Shown piece after piece: positions 9,409 through 18,751 of a DNA stretch of 64,000 bases. A program made the translations under genes and the position numbers. The stretch lies in NCBI GenBank assembly GCA_003280575.1, contig QCEN01000003.1, positions 124,001 through 188,000 of the forward strand. The letters are read 5' to 3'. Numbering within the stretch: the first letter of the stretch is position 1; every line of letters begins with the position of its first letter. This DNA is from Prochlorococcus sp. AG-355-P07 (GTDB lineage: Bacteria > Cyanobacteriota > Cyanobacteriia > PCC-6307 > Cyanobiaceae). The notes under the pieces are model-generated. The model searched no databases and was not told the DNA's origin. It saw nothing but the letters and a program-made list of their open reading frames with translations.

Positions 9409-10107
9409 TTATTTTTCGGAAGCTAAATTTCTTAATTCTGCTAGGAAAGCATTAGGTCCCCGACCCTGAAAATAGGAAAGTTTTTTTGAAGCCTCATATA
9501 AATCAAGAAGTTCTCCATCTAATTCTTCTGCCGTATAATCTCTAATTCCTGCAATTACCTCAGCAAAACGTTCTCTACGGGCAGATTTATTGACAGCATA
9601 GGCTTCCATTACCTGCATTTTACAAGATCTCCAAGCCTTATTCTGACAAAAATGCACTGAAAGAGCATCACTTAAAGCAGAAGCTTCTTCATCTTCTATG
9701 TACCAGTCAAAAGATGAAGGTAGAGGTTTTAATCCTGAAAATATCTCGAATAACTCCCCGGCTGATAATGGATTACCAGAATCATTTTTTAGAGGTACTG
9801 CAGACTCTTCCAAAGATTTCCATAACTCTGGGTAATCACTTTCAAAACGATCCCTGATTTTTTCTATACCTTGATCAAGAATCGTATTAACTTGAGCCAA
9901 AGCAAGAAAAACTTCAGGACCTGGCGAAGATAACTTACCATTCCTAAGATTAGAAATTTGCGAATTATGAACTTTACCTAAATCAAGAACTTCAGACAGT
10001 AATGGTAATACTCTGTGAGACCATCCATTTCTTTCATGCCAAAGGTGTATCAAATGAGCCATAGCCCTTCGACCTCTAGATAATTTATCGCGATATCCGA
10101 GACTCAC
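9409..10107 (-). CDS. Conserved cyanobacterial protein with an XRE-like helix-turn-helix region
   Basis: The 232-residue protein is not one I can name. Residues about 25-75 (WSHRVLPLLSEVLDLGKVHNS, then QISNLRNGKLSSPGPEVFLA) look like an XRE-type helix-turn-helix: a helix, a turn, a recognition helix with S.ISNLRNG, then another helix. The rest is acidic and helical, with no catalytic motif. It is the first gene of a minus-strand run (18 bases before the PLP enzyme, then gcvH and gcvP) and is divergent from desC with 75 bases between. It may regulate the operon, desC or both; this is inference. Confidence 0.75.
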   Translation of the reverse strand: MSLGYRDKLSRGRRAMAHLIHLWHERNGWSHRVLPLLSEVLDLGKVHNSQISNLRNGKLSSPGPEVFLALAQVNTILDQGIEKIRDRFESDYPELWKSLEESAVPLKNDSGNPLSAGELFEIFSGLKPLPSSFDWYIEDEEASALSDALSVHFCQNKAWRSCKMQVMEAYAVNKSARRERFAEVIAGIRDYTAEELDGELLDLYEASKKLSYFQGRGPNAFLAELRNLASEK

Positions 10108-10182
10108 AGATAATTAAACTTATCAATAGTATAGTATGATAATATTACATATCGGTAATTTTGAAAATAGTATTTCAATATC
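10108..10182. promoter_or_regulatory. Divergent promoter region between the HTH-like gene and desC
   Basis: These 75 bases separate two divergent genes and must carry both promoters or leave them inside the coding regions. The stretch holds TAGTATAGTATGATAATATT (10125-10144), which offers several -10-like hexamers (TATAGT, GATAAT) on the plus strand. No clear -35 is visible. Transcript starts cannot be placed from sequence alone. Confidence 0.4.
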
Positions 10183-11121
10183 ATGAATTCAGTAATTTTC
10201 CAAAAAACAGCAAAATTAAAAAAACCTGTTCCAACTGAAAAAGTTATAGAACTCTCAGAAAAGTTACTAGAGCCTTCCAGTCATTCAAAAAGATATCCTC
10301 CAAGACTACATAAAACGTGGGGAACAATAGTTTTTATGGTTACGATTCATATTCTTTCTCTTATAGCTATACAACCAAAATTTTGGAGTCTCCCTGCAGT
10401 CACTTCATTATTATTTTTTTACTGGGTAACTGCTTGTTTAGGAGTCACCCTTGGATATCACAGATTGTTATCACACAGATCTTTCGTTGTACCAAGATGG
10501 TTAGAAAGATTTTTTGCTACCTGTGGAGCCATAAGTTGCCAGCATGGTCCAATAGATTGGGTAGGTTTACATAGGCATCACCACTCTTTCTCAGATACTG
10601 AAGTAGATCACCACAATAGTAAAAAGGGGTTTTGGTGGAGTCATATGGGTTGGATGTTTAAAGACGTAGAAGCACTAAAAGCTGTTCCTAAACTAAGTGC
10701 AGATTTAATCAAAGATCCATACTATAGATTTCTAAATAAATATTTTTTATTATTACAAATTCCTATTGGACTTTCTTTGTACGCAATAGGTCAAAAATTA
10801 GGAGTTGGAGGATGGGCTCTAGTCCTTTGGGGAATTCCATTGAGGCTTGTGGTTGTTTATCACATAACTTGGCTAGTCAACTCCGCTACGCATTGTTGGG
10901 GTAAAGCACCATTTGAGAGTGGTGATTCATCCAAAAACAATGCATGGGTTGCTGCATTAACTTTTGGAGAAGGTTGGCATAATAATCATCATGCATTTCC
11001 CAATTCCGCAAAACAAGGATTATTTAGAGGTCAGATAGATATAACATGGGAACATATTAAGATTCTTGCGAAATTTGGTCTTGCAAAAAAAGTAAAGTTA
11101 CCCGCTAGGTCTTATTATTAA
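10183..11121 (+). CDS. desC: Acyl-lipid delta-9 fatty acid desaturase
   Basis: DesC puts the first double bond into membrane-lipid acyl chains, using ferredoxin and oxygen at a di-iron centre. The 312-residue protein has the three histidine boxes of membrane desaturases: H93-R-L-L-S-H98, H130-R-H-H-H134 and H266-N-N-H-H270. They are separated by hydrophobic segments near residues 48-65, 72-90 and 185-230. The ordering and lengths match the stearoyl delta-9 group. It acts in the membrane and is probably tied to temperature acclimation. It is followed 20 bases later by rplI. Confidence 0.93.
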   Translation: MNSVIFQKTAKLKKPVPTEKVIELSEKLLEPSSHSKRYPPRLHKTWGTIVFMVTIHILSLIAIQPKFWSLPAVTSLLFFYWVTACLGVTLGYHRLLSHRSFVVPRWLERFFATCGAISCQHGPIDWVGLHRHHHSFSDTEVDHHNSKKGFWWSHMGWMFKDVEALKAVPKLSADLIKDPYYRFLNKYFLLLQIPIGLSLYAIGQKLGVGGWALVLWGIPLRLVVVYHITWLVNSATHCWGKAPFESGDSSKNNAWVAALTFGEGWHNNHHAFPNSAKQGLFRGQIDITWEHIKILAKFGLAKKVKLPARSYY

Positions 11122-11141
11122 CTATATTGTTCAATATTTTC

Positions 11142-11597
11142 ATGGCTAAAAGAATACAAGTCGCATTAACTGAATCAATTGCATCACTAGGTAAAGAGGG
11201 AGATCTAGTTGAAGTAGCACCAGGATACGCAAGAAATTTTCTATTACCTTATGGCAAGGCAATGAATGTAACACCAGCAGTCCTTAAACAAATTGAAAGG
11301 AAGAAAGAAAAAGAAAAAATCGCTGCTGATAAATTAAAGCAAGAAGCTTTAGATTTCCAAACTGCATTATCTACAATAGGTAGGTTCATTATCAAAAAAC
11401 AGGTTGGAGAAGATGGTGTCCTTTTTGGAACGGTTACCAATGGGGATGTTGCCGAAGCAATAGGAGCGGCAACTAAAAAAGAAATTGATAGAAGAAACAT
11501 TACTGTTCCTGATATTCATAATTTAGGTTCCTTTACTGCAAAAATAAAATTACATCCAGAAGTAAATGCAGAAGTAAATATTGAAGTAACAAGTTAA
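11142..11597 (+). CDS. rplI: 50S ribosomal protein L9
   Basis: L9 binds 23S rRNA near the L1 stalk. The protein starts [38 protein letters not shown] when split at its natural points; the GxxG..V.V..GYARN.L.P motif defines the L9 N-domain. A long helix (residues about 45-75) leads to the C-domain with [11 protein letters not shown]. The open frame extends 15 bases upstream to another ATG (MFNIF), but MAKRIQ at 11142 aligns with the family, giving 151 residues. dnaB follows, a common bacterial arrangement. Confidence 0.96.
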   Translation: MAKRIQVALTESIASLGKEGDLVEVAPGYARNFLLPYGKAMNVTPAVLKQIERKKEKEKIAADKLKQEALDFQTALSTIGRFIIKKQVGEDGVLFGTVTNGDVAEAIGAATKKEIDRRNITVPDIHNLGSFTAKIKLHPEVNAEVNIEVTS

Positions 11598-11655
11598 TCA
11601 ATTTGTTGCATTATTTTGAAAAGTAGCCAGAGTATATATCTAAGCAATTAAAGAT

Positions 11656-13038
11656 ATGGTTTCCGTACCTTTTCCAAATAATGGGCAAAATAAAAATTTT
11701 AAAAAGGATTTTAATAGTGAAAATGCTGGATTAGTTCCTCCTCAAAACGTTCAAGCAGAGGAAGCAGTTCTTGGTGGCATACTTCTTGATCCAGACGCGA
11801 TCGGAAGAATTGCAGACTTAATCAAACCTGAGGCTTTTTACATAAATGCCCATCAAGAGATTTATAGAACAGCATTAATGTTGCATACCCAGGGTAAACC
11901 AACTGATTTAACATCAATGAGTGCATGGTTAGCAGATAATGGATCACTAGAAAAAATTGGAGGAAACAGCAAACTGGTAGAACTTGTTGAAAATGTTTCC
12001 TCTACAGCTTCCATAGAACAAGTTGCTAATTTAATTAACGACAAATTCCTGAGAAGGCAACTTATCAGATCTGGTAATGAAGTGGTTCAACTAGGTTTTG
12101 ATCAAACTCAAGATACTAATGAAGTTCTAGATAAAGCAGAGCAAAAAATATTTGAAATCAGTCAAGAAAAACCTTCAAAAGGTCTGACTCAAGCTGCTGA
12201 AATCCTTACAAGTACTTTCAATGAAATAGAGTCAAGATCATTAGGTACTTCAGTAGCTGGAATTCCTGTAAATTTCTATGATCTTGATGCGATGACTCAA
12301 GGTTTTCAAAGAAGTGATTTAATAATTGTTGCCGGAAGACCTTCAATGGGGAAAACTTCAATAGTTCTTAATCTGGCTAAAAATGTTGCACAATCTCAAG
12401 ATTTACCTGTGTGTGTATTTAGCCTTGAAATGAGTAAAGAACAGTTGACATATAGATTACTCTCTATGGAAGTTGGAATCGAGAGTGGCAGGCTAAGAAC
12501 AGGAAGATTACAACAAGATGAATGGCCGTTACTCGGAGAAGGTATCAATTCACTAGGTCAATTACCAATATTTATAGATGACAAGCCTAACTTAAGTGTT
12601 TTAGAGATGAGATCTCTTTGCAGAAGATTAATAGCTGAACAAAAAAAAGAACTTGGATTAATTGTGATTGATTACCTGCAGTTGATGGAAGGATCAACCC
12701 CTGATAATAGAGTGCAAGAACTTTCACGAATAACAAGAGGTCTTAAAAGCATGGCCAGAGAATTAAAAGTACCAGTAGTAGCTTTATCTCAGCTTAGTAG
12801 AGGAGTAGAGTCTAGAACGAATAAAAGACCAATGTTAAGCGATCTAAGAGAATCAGGATCTATTGAACAAGATGCAGATTTAGTATTAATGATTTATAGA
12901 GATGAATACTATAATCCAGAGACTGAAGATAGAGGAATTACAGAAATCATTGTCACTAAACATAGAAATGGACCCGTAGGAACTGTTAAATTATTATTTG
13001 AACCTCAATTTACGAGATTTAGGAATTTAGCAAATTAA
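11656..13038 (+). CDS. dnaB: Replicative DNA helicase DnaB
   Basis: DnaB is the hexameric 5'-3' helicase that unwinds DNA at the replication fork and recruits primase. The 460-residue protein has the N-terminal domain (VPPQNVQAEEAVLGGILLDP) and the RecA-like C-domain with Walker A AGRPSMGKTS near residue 230, FSLEMSKEQL, LIVIDYLQLM, and DLRESGSIEQDADLV. Several cyanobacterial DnaB proteins carry inteins; none is present here. It lies 58 bases after rplI and 12 before mnmG. Confidence 0.98.
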   Translation: MVSVPFPNNGQNKNFKKDFNSENAGLVPPQNVQAEEAVLGGILLDPDAIGRIADLIKPEAFYINAHQEIYRTALMLHTQGKPTDLTSMSAWLADNGSLEKIGGNSKLVELVENVSSTASIEQVANLINDKFLRRQLIRSGNEVVQLGFDQTQDTNEVLDKAEQKIFEISQEKPSKGLTQAAEILTSTFNEIESRSLGTSVAGIPVNFYDLDAMTQGFQRSDLIIVAGRPSMGKTSIVLNLAKNVAQSQDLPVCVFSLEMSKEQLTYRLLSMEVGIESGRLRTGRLQQDEWPLLGEGINSLGQLPIFIDDKPNLSVLEMRSLCRRLIAEQKKELGLIVIDYLQLMEGSTPDNRVQELSRITRGLKSMARELKVPVVALSQLSRGVESRTNKRPMLSDLRESGSIEQDADLVLMIYRDEYYNPETEDRGITEIIVTKHRNGPVGTVKLLFEPQFTRFRNLAN

Positions 13039-13050
13039 ATCGCTCCTAAA

Positions 13051-15018
13051 ATGCAAGATCATCACTCAACAAATGAATTTTTTGATGTCATCGTTATTGG
13101 AGGTGGACATGCAGGATGTGAAGCAGCTATAACAACAGCAAAATTAGGATTTTCTACAGCCTTATTTACAATCAATTTAGATAGGATTGCCTGGCAGCCT
13201 TGCAACCCTGCTGTTGGCGGCCCAGCAAAAAGTCAGTTAGTACATGAAGTTGATGCGTTAGGTGGAATTATTGGTAAATTAGCTGATGAGACAGCAATAC
13301 AAAAAAGAATATTAAATGCAAGTAGAGGTCCAGCAGTATGGGCATTAAGAGCTCAGACAGATAAAAGAGAATACTCAAAAAAGATGATTGAAATACTACA
13401 AAATACAGATAATTTATCTTTAAAAGAAGCAATGATTACTGAACTAGATATCGCAAAAACTGAAGAAATTGGATTGAACTCAAAAAAAATCTTAAAAAAA
13501 AGAATCAAAGGTGTAAGGACTTTCTTTGGTAGTTATTATTCAGCAAGATCAGTTATCATTACAGCGGGTACATTCTTAGAAGGAAGGATATGGATAGGAA
13601 ATAAATCAATGTCAGCTGGCAGATCAGGCGAACAAGCAGCAAAAGGTCTTACTCAAAATTTGCACGAAATTGGTATTAAAACAGAACGTTTAAAAACAGG
13701 AACTCCAGCAAGAGTTGATAAAAGAAGTATCATTTTTAATGAATTAGATATTCAACCAAGCACTGCAGCAGATAAATATTTTTCGTTTGACCCAGATATA
13801 AAAAATAATATGCCTCAAGTTAGTTGTCACATCACAAGAACAACTCCCAAAACACATCAACTAATTCGAGACAATTTACATTTAACTCCTATTTACGGCG
13901 GTTTTATTGATAGTAAGGGACCAAGATATTGTCCATCAATTGAAGATAAAATCGTTAAATTTGCTGATAAGGAATCACATCAAATTTTCTTAGAACCAGA
14001 AGGAATCAATACCCCTGAAATATATGTACAAGGATTTTCTACAGGTTTACCCGAAAATATTCAATTAGAACTTTTAAGAACCTTACCTGGATTGAATGAA
14101 TGTAAAATGTTGCGACCAGCATATGCTGTAGAGTATGACTATATACCTGCAACACAGCTCCAAACATCACTCGAAACGAAAGAAATTGAATATTTATTTA
14201 GCGCGGGACAAATTAATGGGACTACTGGTTATGAAGAAGCAGCAGCACAAGGATTAGTTGCAGGAGTCAATGCGACAAGAAAACTAAGCAAAAAAGATCC
14301 AATAATCTTCACTCGAGAAAGCAGTTATATAGGAACAATGATCAACGATTTAATTACCAAAGATCTCAAAGAACCATACAGAGTTTTAACTAGTAGGAGT
14401 GAATATAGGTTAACTCTTAGAGGAGATAATGCGGATAGGAGATTAACACCACTAGGTTATCAAATAGGGCTAATTAATGAGAAAAGGTGGTCGGCCTATC
14501 AAGAAAAAATGAAACTTCTTGAGGAAGAGAAATTTAGATTAAATAACACTCGTTTAAAAAATACCGAGGAAGTATCAAAAAAAATAGAATTAGAAACTGG
14601 ATCAAAGATCAAAGGCTCAACAACTTTGAAAGAACTTTTAAAAAGACCAAACTTTCATTATTCAGATCTAATTAAATATAATTTGACTGAAAAAAATCTA
14701 GGCTCTTCAATACAGGAAGGTGTTGAAATAGATATTAAATACGAGGGTTACCTTAAAAGGCAAAAAAACAACATTGAACAAATAAATCGTCAAAGCTGTA
14801 AATCTCTGCCTCAAGAAATAAATTATGAGAAGATAGATACATTGTCTTTAGAAGCTAGAGAAAATTTGAACAAGATAAAGCCAAAAAATTTTGGTGATGC
14901 CTCAAAAATTCCTGGAGTTAGCAAAGCTGATTTAACTGCATTACTTGTTTGGCTAAAAATAAGAGAAATAAAAAAAGAAAAGGCAAATATTTTTGTCGAA
15001 AAAAAGTTATCATCTTAA
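13051..15018 (+). CDS. mnmG: tRNA uridine-5-carboxymethylaminomethyl modification enzyme MnmG (GidA)
   Basis: MnmG, with MnmE, installs the cmnm5 group on U34 of certain tRNAs using FAD, NADH and methylene-tetrahydrofolate. The 655-residue protein has the FAD-binding [12 protein letters not shown] at residues 15-26, the family signature [26 protein letters not shown] and [19 protein letters not shown]. The lysine-rich C-terminal helical domain ends with the conserved [13 protein letters not shown]-type segment. Length is normal. It follows dnaB by 12 bases and is likely in the rplI-dnaB-mnmG transcript. Confidence 0.97.
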   Translation: MQDHHSTNEFFDVIVIGGGHAGCEAAITTAKLGFSTALFTINLDRIAWQPCNPAVGGPAKSQLVHEVDALGGIIGKLADETAIQKRILNASRGPAVWALRAQTDKREYSKKMIEILQNTDNLSLKEAMITELDIAKTEEIGLNSKKILKKRIKGVRTFFGSYYSARSVIITAGTFLEGRIWIGNKSMSAGRSGEQAAKGLTQNLHEIGIKTERLKTGTPARVDKRSIIFNELDIQPSTAADKYFSFDPDIKNNMPQVSCHITRTTPKTHQLIRDNLHLTPIYGGFIDSKGPRYCPSIEDKIVKFADKESHQIFLEPEGINTPEIYVQGFSTGLPENIQLELLRTLPGLNECKMLRPAYAVEYDYIPATQLQTSLETKEIEYLFSAGQINGTTGYEEAAAQGLVAGVNATRKLSKKDPIIFTRESSYIGTMINDLITKDLKEPYRVLTSRSEYRLTLRGDNADRRLTPLGYQIGLINEKRWSAYQEKMKLLEEEKFRLNNTRLKNTEEVSKKIELETGSKIKGSTTLKELLKRPNFHYSDLIKYNLTEKNLGSSIQEGVEIDIKYEGYLKRQKNNIEQINRQSCKSLPQEINYEKIDTLSLEARENLNKIKPKNFGDASKIPGVSKADLTALLVWLKIREIKKEKANIFVEKKLSS

Positions 15019-15099
15019 AAGCATTCCGTCTGAGCACTGAATAATAAACTTTTTAACTCACCAAATATCTTATGGGAAGAAAAAGCCTCTACTTTTTTA

Positions 15100-15642
15100 G
15101 TGAAAAATTCACTACCAAAAATATCTGGTCCATGGAAATTAATGTTGCTTGGGGATGGAAGTCCAACTAGACATTTACAGCTTTTAACTAATCAAGAGAC
15201 AAAAATTAAGTTAATTTCAATGCGAGCTGATCCTCTATTTATTGAAGAAGGTCCTAAAGAATTAAATCAATTAAATGGACCTTTAATTAGAAGACAAGTA
15301 TGGATTAAAAACAATAATAAAAACCTAGCATGGGCTGAAAGTTGGTGGAATGCAGAACAAGTTAATGAAAATTTAAAAGCCAAAGAGGAACCAATTTGGA
15401 AGAATTTAACCCAAGACAGATCAGAATTGTTTAGAGAAGTTGACCGAATTTCACTTGTTAATTCAAATTGGTTAGAGGATCAATTTTGTTTTAAAGGTCC
15501 ATTCTGGTCAAGAAATTATAGATTTTTTCGAGACAAAAAGCCCTTAACAATTATTAGAGAAGTATTCAATCCACATTTAGAGAGTTTATTAGGCTACTCA
15601 GGAATTAAAGAATTTACGAAACTATACTCTTCTTCTTCTTGA
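15100..15642 (+). CDS. Chorismate lyase-like protein (DUF98/PF01947 family)
   Basis: The 180-residue protein resembles the cyanobacterial chorismate lyase that makes 4-hydroxybenzoate, the ring precursor of plastoquinone. Visible family features are the N-terminal PWKLMLLGDGSPTRHLQLLT, GPLIRRQVWI in the middle and LFREVDRISLV toward the end. The start is GTG at 15100; the frame has no ATG nearby upstream before a TGA at 15031. Its last 21 bases overlap the end of the convergent gene at 15622. Assignment is by sequence pattern; the substrate is inferred from the family. Confidence 0.8.
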   Translation: MKNSLPKISGPWKLMLLGDGSPTRHLQLLTNQETKIKLISMRADPLFIEEGPKELNQLNGPLIRRQVWIKNNNKNLAWAESWWNAEQVNENLKAKEEPIWKNLTQDRSELFREVDRISLVNSNWLEDQFCFKGPFWSRNYRFFRDKKPLTIIREVFNPHLESLLGYSGIKEFTKLYSSSS

Positions 15643-16185
15643 TCTGGGAAGATTTCTTGATTTTGATTGAACTTGTTGGTTTGATTGAACTCTCGAATTA
15701 TTATTCTCTTTTTCTGAAGCTCTTTGCCATCTTTCAACTTTGAAATCCATTTCATCTGGCCAATCTTCGTCCTCTCGCTCTCTCACATAAGGTAATTTTT
15801 TTTGCTCAGTTATATGTATATTTTTTGGTTGTCTTAAAGATATTGCTTCTAAAGGTCTTTTTGAGTGCTGTTTAGCAGATTCATAAGAATTTGATTCTCT
15901 AGAAAATGTCTTAATATCGCTGTTATCATCGTAAAAATTTTCATCATTCCAATCATCATTATCTTCATCAAAAAATAAATCCACTTTTTCAGATACCCAT
16001 CTTCCTACTTTTTTCACACTCTTACTTGTTATTCCTTGAAAATCTGAGTTCCTTCTTTTTCCTGGTCTAGCACCAGATACTCCATCAACAAATTGTCTTC
16101 CAGTTTCGAAAATTTTATCAACCTGTTTATCAACAATATTTTTATCAAAACTATTTCTAAGATTTCTAATTCTCCTTGAATCCAT
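15622..16185 (-). CDS. Hypothetical charged protein (187 aa)
   Basis: I do not recognise this protein. It has a basic N-terminal half (MDSRRIRNLRNSFD, then GARPGKRRNSDF), an acidic centre (FFDEDNDDWNDENFYDD at about 92-108), a low-complexity C-terminal region with many Ser/Asn/Gln residues, and a terminal RSRRRRV. It has no membrane segment or enzyme motif. The charge pattern suggests a partly disordered protein that might bind nucleic acid or a membrane surface. It overlaps the chorismate lyase-like gene tail to tail by 21 bases. It is probably specific to marine picocyanobacteria. Confidence 0.7.
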   Translation of the reverse strand: MDSRRIRNLRNSFDKNIVDKQVDKIFETGRQFVDGVSGARPGKRRNSDFQGITSKSVKKVGRWVSEKVDLFFDEDNDDWNDENFYDDNSDIKTFSRESNSYESAKQHSKRPLEAISLRQPKNIHITEQKKLPYVREREDEDWPDEMDFKVERWQRASEKENNNSRVQSNQQVQSKSRNLPRSRRRRV

Positions 16186-16268
16186 AAATTATTTTGGTTT
16201 TTAAAATATAAACTACATTAAAAAAATAAATAATTCCAAATATAGAAACAAAAACACATCTTATATTT

Positions 16269-16796
16269 TTAATCAAACAAAATTAAACAGTTTTTATTCC
16301 ATGATCCATTAAAGAAATTTACACAACATTTTTTACAGGCAATATTCTTTATCCTTTTCCTGTAGAAAAATTTCTCACCACAATTTTGACAAGTTCCTAC
16401 GTATTTTAATTCTCTCCTTTCAATAGGAAATGAGTGCCTCACAGAAATTTGAAAATTCTTCTCTTTCTTATTAATTTCATTCATCTTTTCTAAGAAATTT
16501 GGACCATGTATCTCATTTTTTTTTAATATCCTATCTACCCATGCATGAATCATTTCATGACATAAAGTACTATTTATTTCACTAGTAGATAATTTACTCA
16601 AAATAGGTTTCGATAAGATAATTTCAGAATCTATAAAACCATTAATACGTTTTCTTTTATAAAAGCCAGCAGTAGTTTTTAATCTATTATCACTCCATCT
16701 AACTTTTACTAAAGGGTGATTGTTAATCGTTAAAGAATTTTCAAAATATTGGCTATTAAATCTATGAAATAAGGGTAAAAGAGGAATTACAGGCAT
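16269..16796 (-). CDS. SprT-like zinc metalloprotein
   Basis: The 175-residue protein has the SprT-family zinc-protease motif H80-E-M-I-H84 in TLCHEMIHAWVDRI, with a downstream HGPNF that would supply the third ligand. A C-terminal zinc ribbon has C136, C139, C154 and C157. Eukaryotic Spartan, with the same SprT domain, cleaves DNA-protein crosslinks; bacterial roles are not well defined. A DNA-repair-related role is possible given the DNA ligase nearby, but this is speculative. It diverges from the gene at 16882 with 85 bases between. Confidence 0.85.
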   Translation of the reverse strand: MPVIPLLPLFHRFNSQYFENSLTINNHPLVKVRWSDNRLKTTAGFYKRKRINGFIDSEIILSKPILSKLSTSEINSTLCHEMIHAWVDRILKKNEIHGPNFLEKMNEINKKEKNFQISVRHSFPIERRELKYVGTCQNCGEKFFYRKRIKNIACKKCCVNFFNGSWNKNCLILFD

Positions 16797-16881
16797 TATG
16801 GATTAAAATTAATATTATTTTGACAAAAAAAGCCATCAAAAACGATTTCTTTTCTTAAAGTAATAAAAAGCTCAAATTAAC

Positions 16882-17301
16882 ATGGATGCAACACTAGTTA
16901 AAGATATCGGTATTAAAGCATTATTAGTTGGCGGAGCTGTACTAGTTTCTTTTTGGACTTTTAATGCAGTCAAATTAGTTATAAGCGCCAGAGGAATTAA
17001 TCCATTAGTAAGAAAGTTTTTCGATCAAATAGCTGCTGGCAGAATTGATGCAGCTTATGGTTTGACTACAAAAACTTATAAAACTCATGTAAAACGACAA
17101 GATTTTCTTAAATTTTTAGCTAGTTTAAACCTCAATAAATACAGAAATTTAAAATCAGGAAGACCTAGAGTCCAAGAAGATCAAATCATAATAACTTTGA
17201 ATTTAAAATCAGAAGACAAACAAGATGAGCTCCCATTAGATTTTACTTTTGCAAAAACTGACAATGATTGGAAAATAGACAGAATAGCTAAAGTGAATTA
17301 A
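16882..17301 (+). CDS. Membrane-anchored small protein, NTF2-like/DUF4864-type
   Basis: This 139-residue protein has one N-terminal hydrophobic segment (about residues 9-33, IGIKALLVGGAVLVSFWTFNA) and a soluble domain. Features such as NPLVRKFFDQIAAGRIDAAY, 'FLKFLASLNLNKY' and a final DNDWKIDRIAKVN resemble small cone-shaped NTF2-like domains often annotated DUF4864. Such domains usually bind small ligands or act as accessory folds; no function can be given. It ends 9 bases before the DNA ligase gene, so the two could be cotranscribed. Confidence 0.75.
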   Translation: MDATLVKDIGIKALLVGGAVLVSFWTFNAVKLVISARGINPLVRKFFDQIAAGRIDAAYGLTTKTYKTHVKRQDFLKFLASLNLNKYRNLKSGRPRVQEDQIIITLNLKSEDKQDELPLDFTFAKTDNDWKIDRIAKVN

Positions 17302-17310
17302 TAATTTCTT

Positions 17311-18639
17311 GTGAGGCAAAAAGAATTGTTTAAGGAAGAAATAATAAATCAATTAGAATTACACCCAAGTAGATTAGACAAAGAAAAAATCATCTCAGAA
17401 GCAATGGAAAAAGGTCTAGATGATTTTTTTGAAGGTATACGTATGGCACTTGATCCATTAGTAACTTTTGGTGTAAAAATTGTCCCTGAGAAGGAGACTG
17501 AAAAAAGTCAAAATTTTTTATGGGAAGATTTTAGAAAATTAGCCAATAAGCTTATTCAAAGAGAACTTACTGGTCACGCTGCTCGCGACGCAATTCTTAC
17601 GGCTATGGAATCTGCAACAAAAGAAGAGTGGAATGGATTTTATAGACGAGTTTTAATTAAAGATCTTAGATGTGGTGTATCTGAAAAAACAATCAACAAG
17701 ATAGCAAAGAAATTTCCCAAATACGCTATTCCTATTTTTTCTTGTCCTTTAGCTCATGACAGTGCAAATCATGAAAAAAAAATGATAGGAAAAAAGCAAA
17801 TTGAAATCAAATTAGATGGTGTACGGGTCTTAACTATTATTAGACAAAATAAAGTAGAAATGTTTTCTCGTAATGGGAAACAATTCCATAATTTTGGTCA
17901 TATTATCTCAGAAATAGAAAAAGCCTTAAAAGAAGACCCAGCACCTTATGACTTAGTACTCGATGGTGAAGTGATGAGCGCTAACTTTCAAGATTTAATG
18001 AAACAGGTACATAGAAAAGATGGCAAACAAACCAAAGACGCAGTTCTCCACCTATTCGACTTATGTCCCCTTGAAAAATTTCAAAAAGGGAGATGGAACA
18101 CTAGTCAAACAAAAAGAAGTTTATTAGTAAAAGAATGGGTGGCAAAACATTCTATGCTTCTAAAACATATACAAACACTTGAATGGGAAAATGTAGATCT
18201 CGACACTATTGAAGGACAAAAAAGATTTGTAGAGCTGAATAAATCTGCTGTGGAAGGTGGGTATGAAGGAGTAATGATTAAAGATCCTGATGCTATGTAT
18301 GAATGTAAAAGAACACACAGTTGGTTAAAAGCAAAACCTTTCATTGAAGTCACTTTGAAAGTTGTATCAGTTGAGGAAGGTACAGGTCGCAACAAAGGGA
18401 GACTGGGCGCAATCCTGGTAGAAGGTGAAGATGATGGGTATGAATATAGTCTTAGCTGCGGAAGCGGATTTAGTGATATTCAACGTGAAGAATATTGGTC
18501 AAAACGTAATCATCTAGTTGGTCAACTTGTAGAAATCAGAGCTGATGCAAAAACCAAGTCAAAGGATTCGGTGGCTTTTAGTCTTAGGTTTCCTAGATTT
18601 AAATGCTTTAGAGGATTTAAAGATGGAGAAAAAGTTTAA
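17311..18639 (+). CDS. ATP-dependent DNA ligase
   Basis: This 442-residue ligase seals nicks through an AMP-lysine intermediate. The nucleotidyltransferase motif I is K167-L-D-G in EIKLDGVRV; others are MFSRNGKQ (motif III area), LDGEV, EGVMIKDP (motif IV) and WLKAKP (motif V). An OB-fold region follows. Ahead of the core is a helical domain of about 160 residues with TGHAARDAILTAMES and LRCGVSEKTINKI, resembling the DNA-binding domain of archaeal, eukaryotic and some phage ligases. Bacteria replicate with the NAD+-dependent LigA, so this is an additional, probably repair, ligase. The start is GTG. I recall, unverified, that a Prochlorococcus ligase of this kind has been studied structurally. 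Confidence 0.93.
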   Translation: MRQKELFKEEIINQLELHPSRLDKEKIISEAMEKGLDDFFEGIRMALDPLVTFGVKIVPEKETEKSQNFLWEDFRKLANKLIQRELTGHAARDAILTAMESATKEEWNGFYRRVLIKDLRCGVSEKTINKIAKKFPKYAIPIFSCPLAHDSANHEKKMIGKKQIEIKLDGVRVLTIIRQNKVEMFSRNGKQFHNFGHIISEIEKALKEDPAPYDLVLDGEVMSANFQDLMKQVHRKDGKQTKDAVLHLFDLCPLEKFQKGRWNTSQTKRSLLVKEWVAKHSMLLKHIQTLEWENVDLDTIEGQKRFVELNKSAVEGGYEGVMIKDPDAMYECKRTHSWLKAKPFIEVTLKVVSVEEGTGRNKGRLGAILVEGEDDGYEYSLSCGSGFSDIQREEYWSKRNHLVGQLVEIRADAKTKSKDSVAFSLRFPRFKCFRGFKDGEKV

Positions 18640-18751
18640 ATTTTAAAAATAATATCAACAAAGTAGTCAAAGAAAAATGTGGTTTTAATAAAAAAATAAA
18701 AATCTTAGCTATAAAATATAAGAATAATTATCAGGACTTTTTGAGAGACTT

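Noticed and set aside
11656-13038. Intein in DnaB
   Set aside because: The reading frame is continuous with normal length, so no intein is present, unlike some other cyanobacteria.
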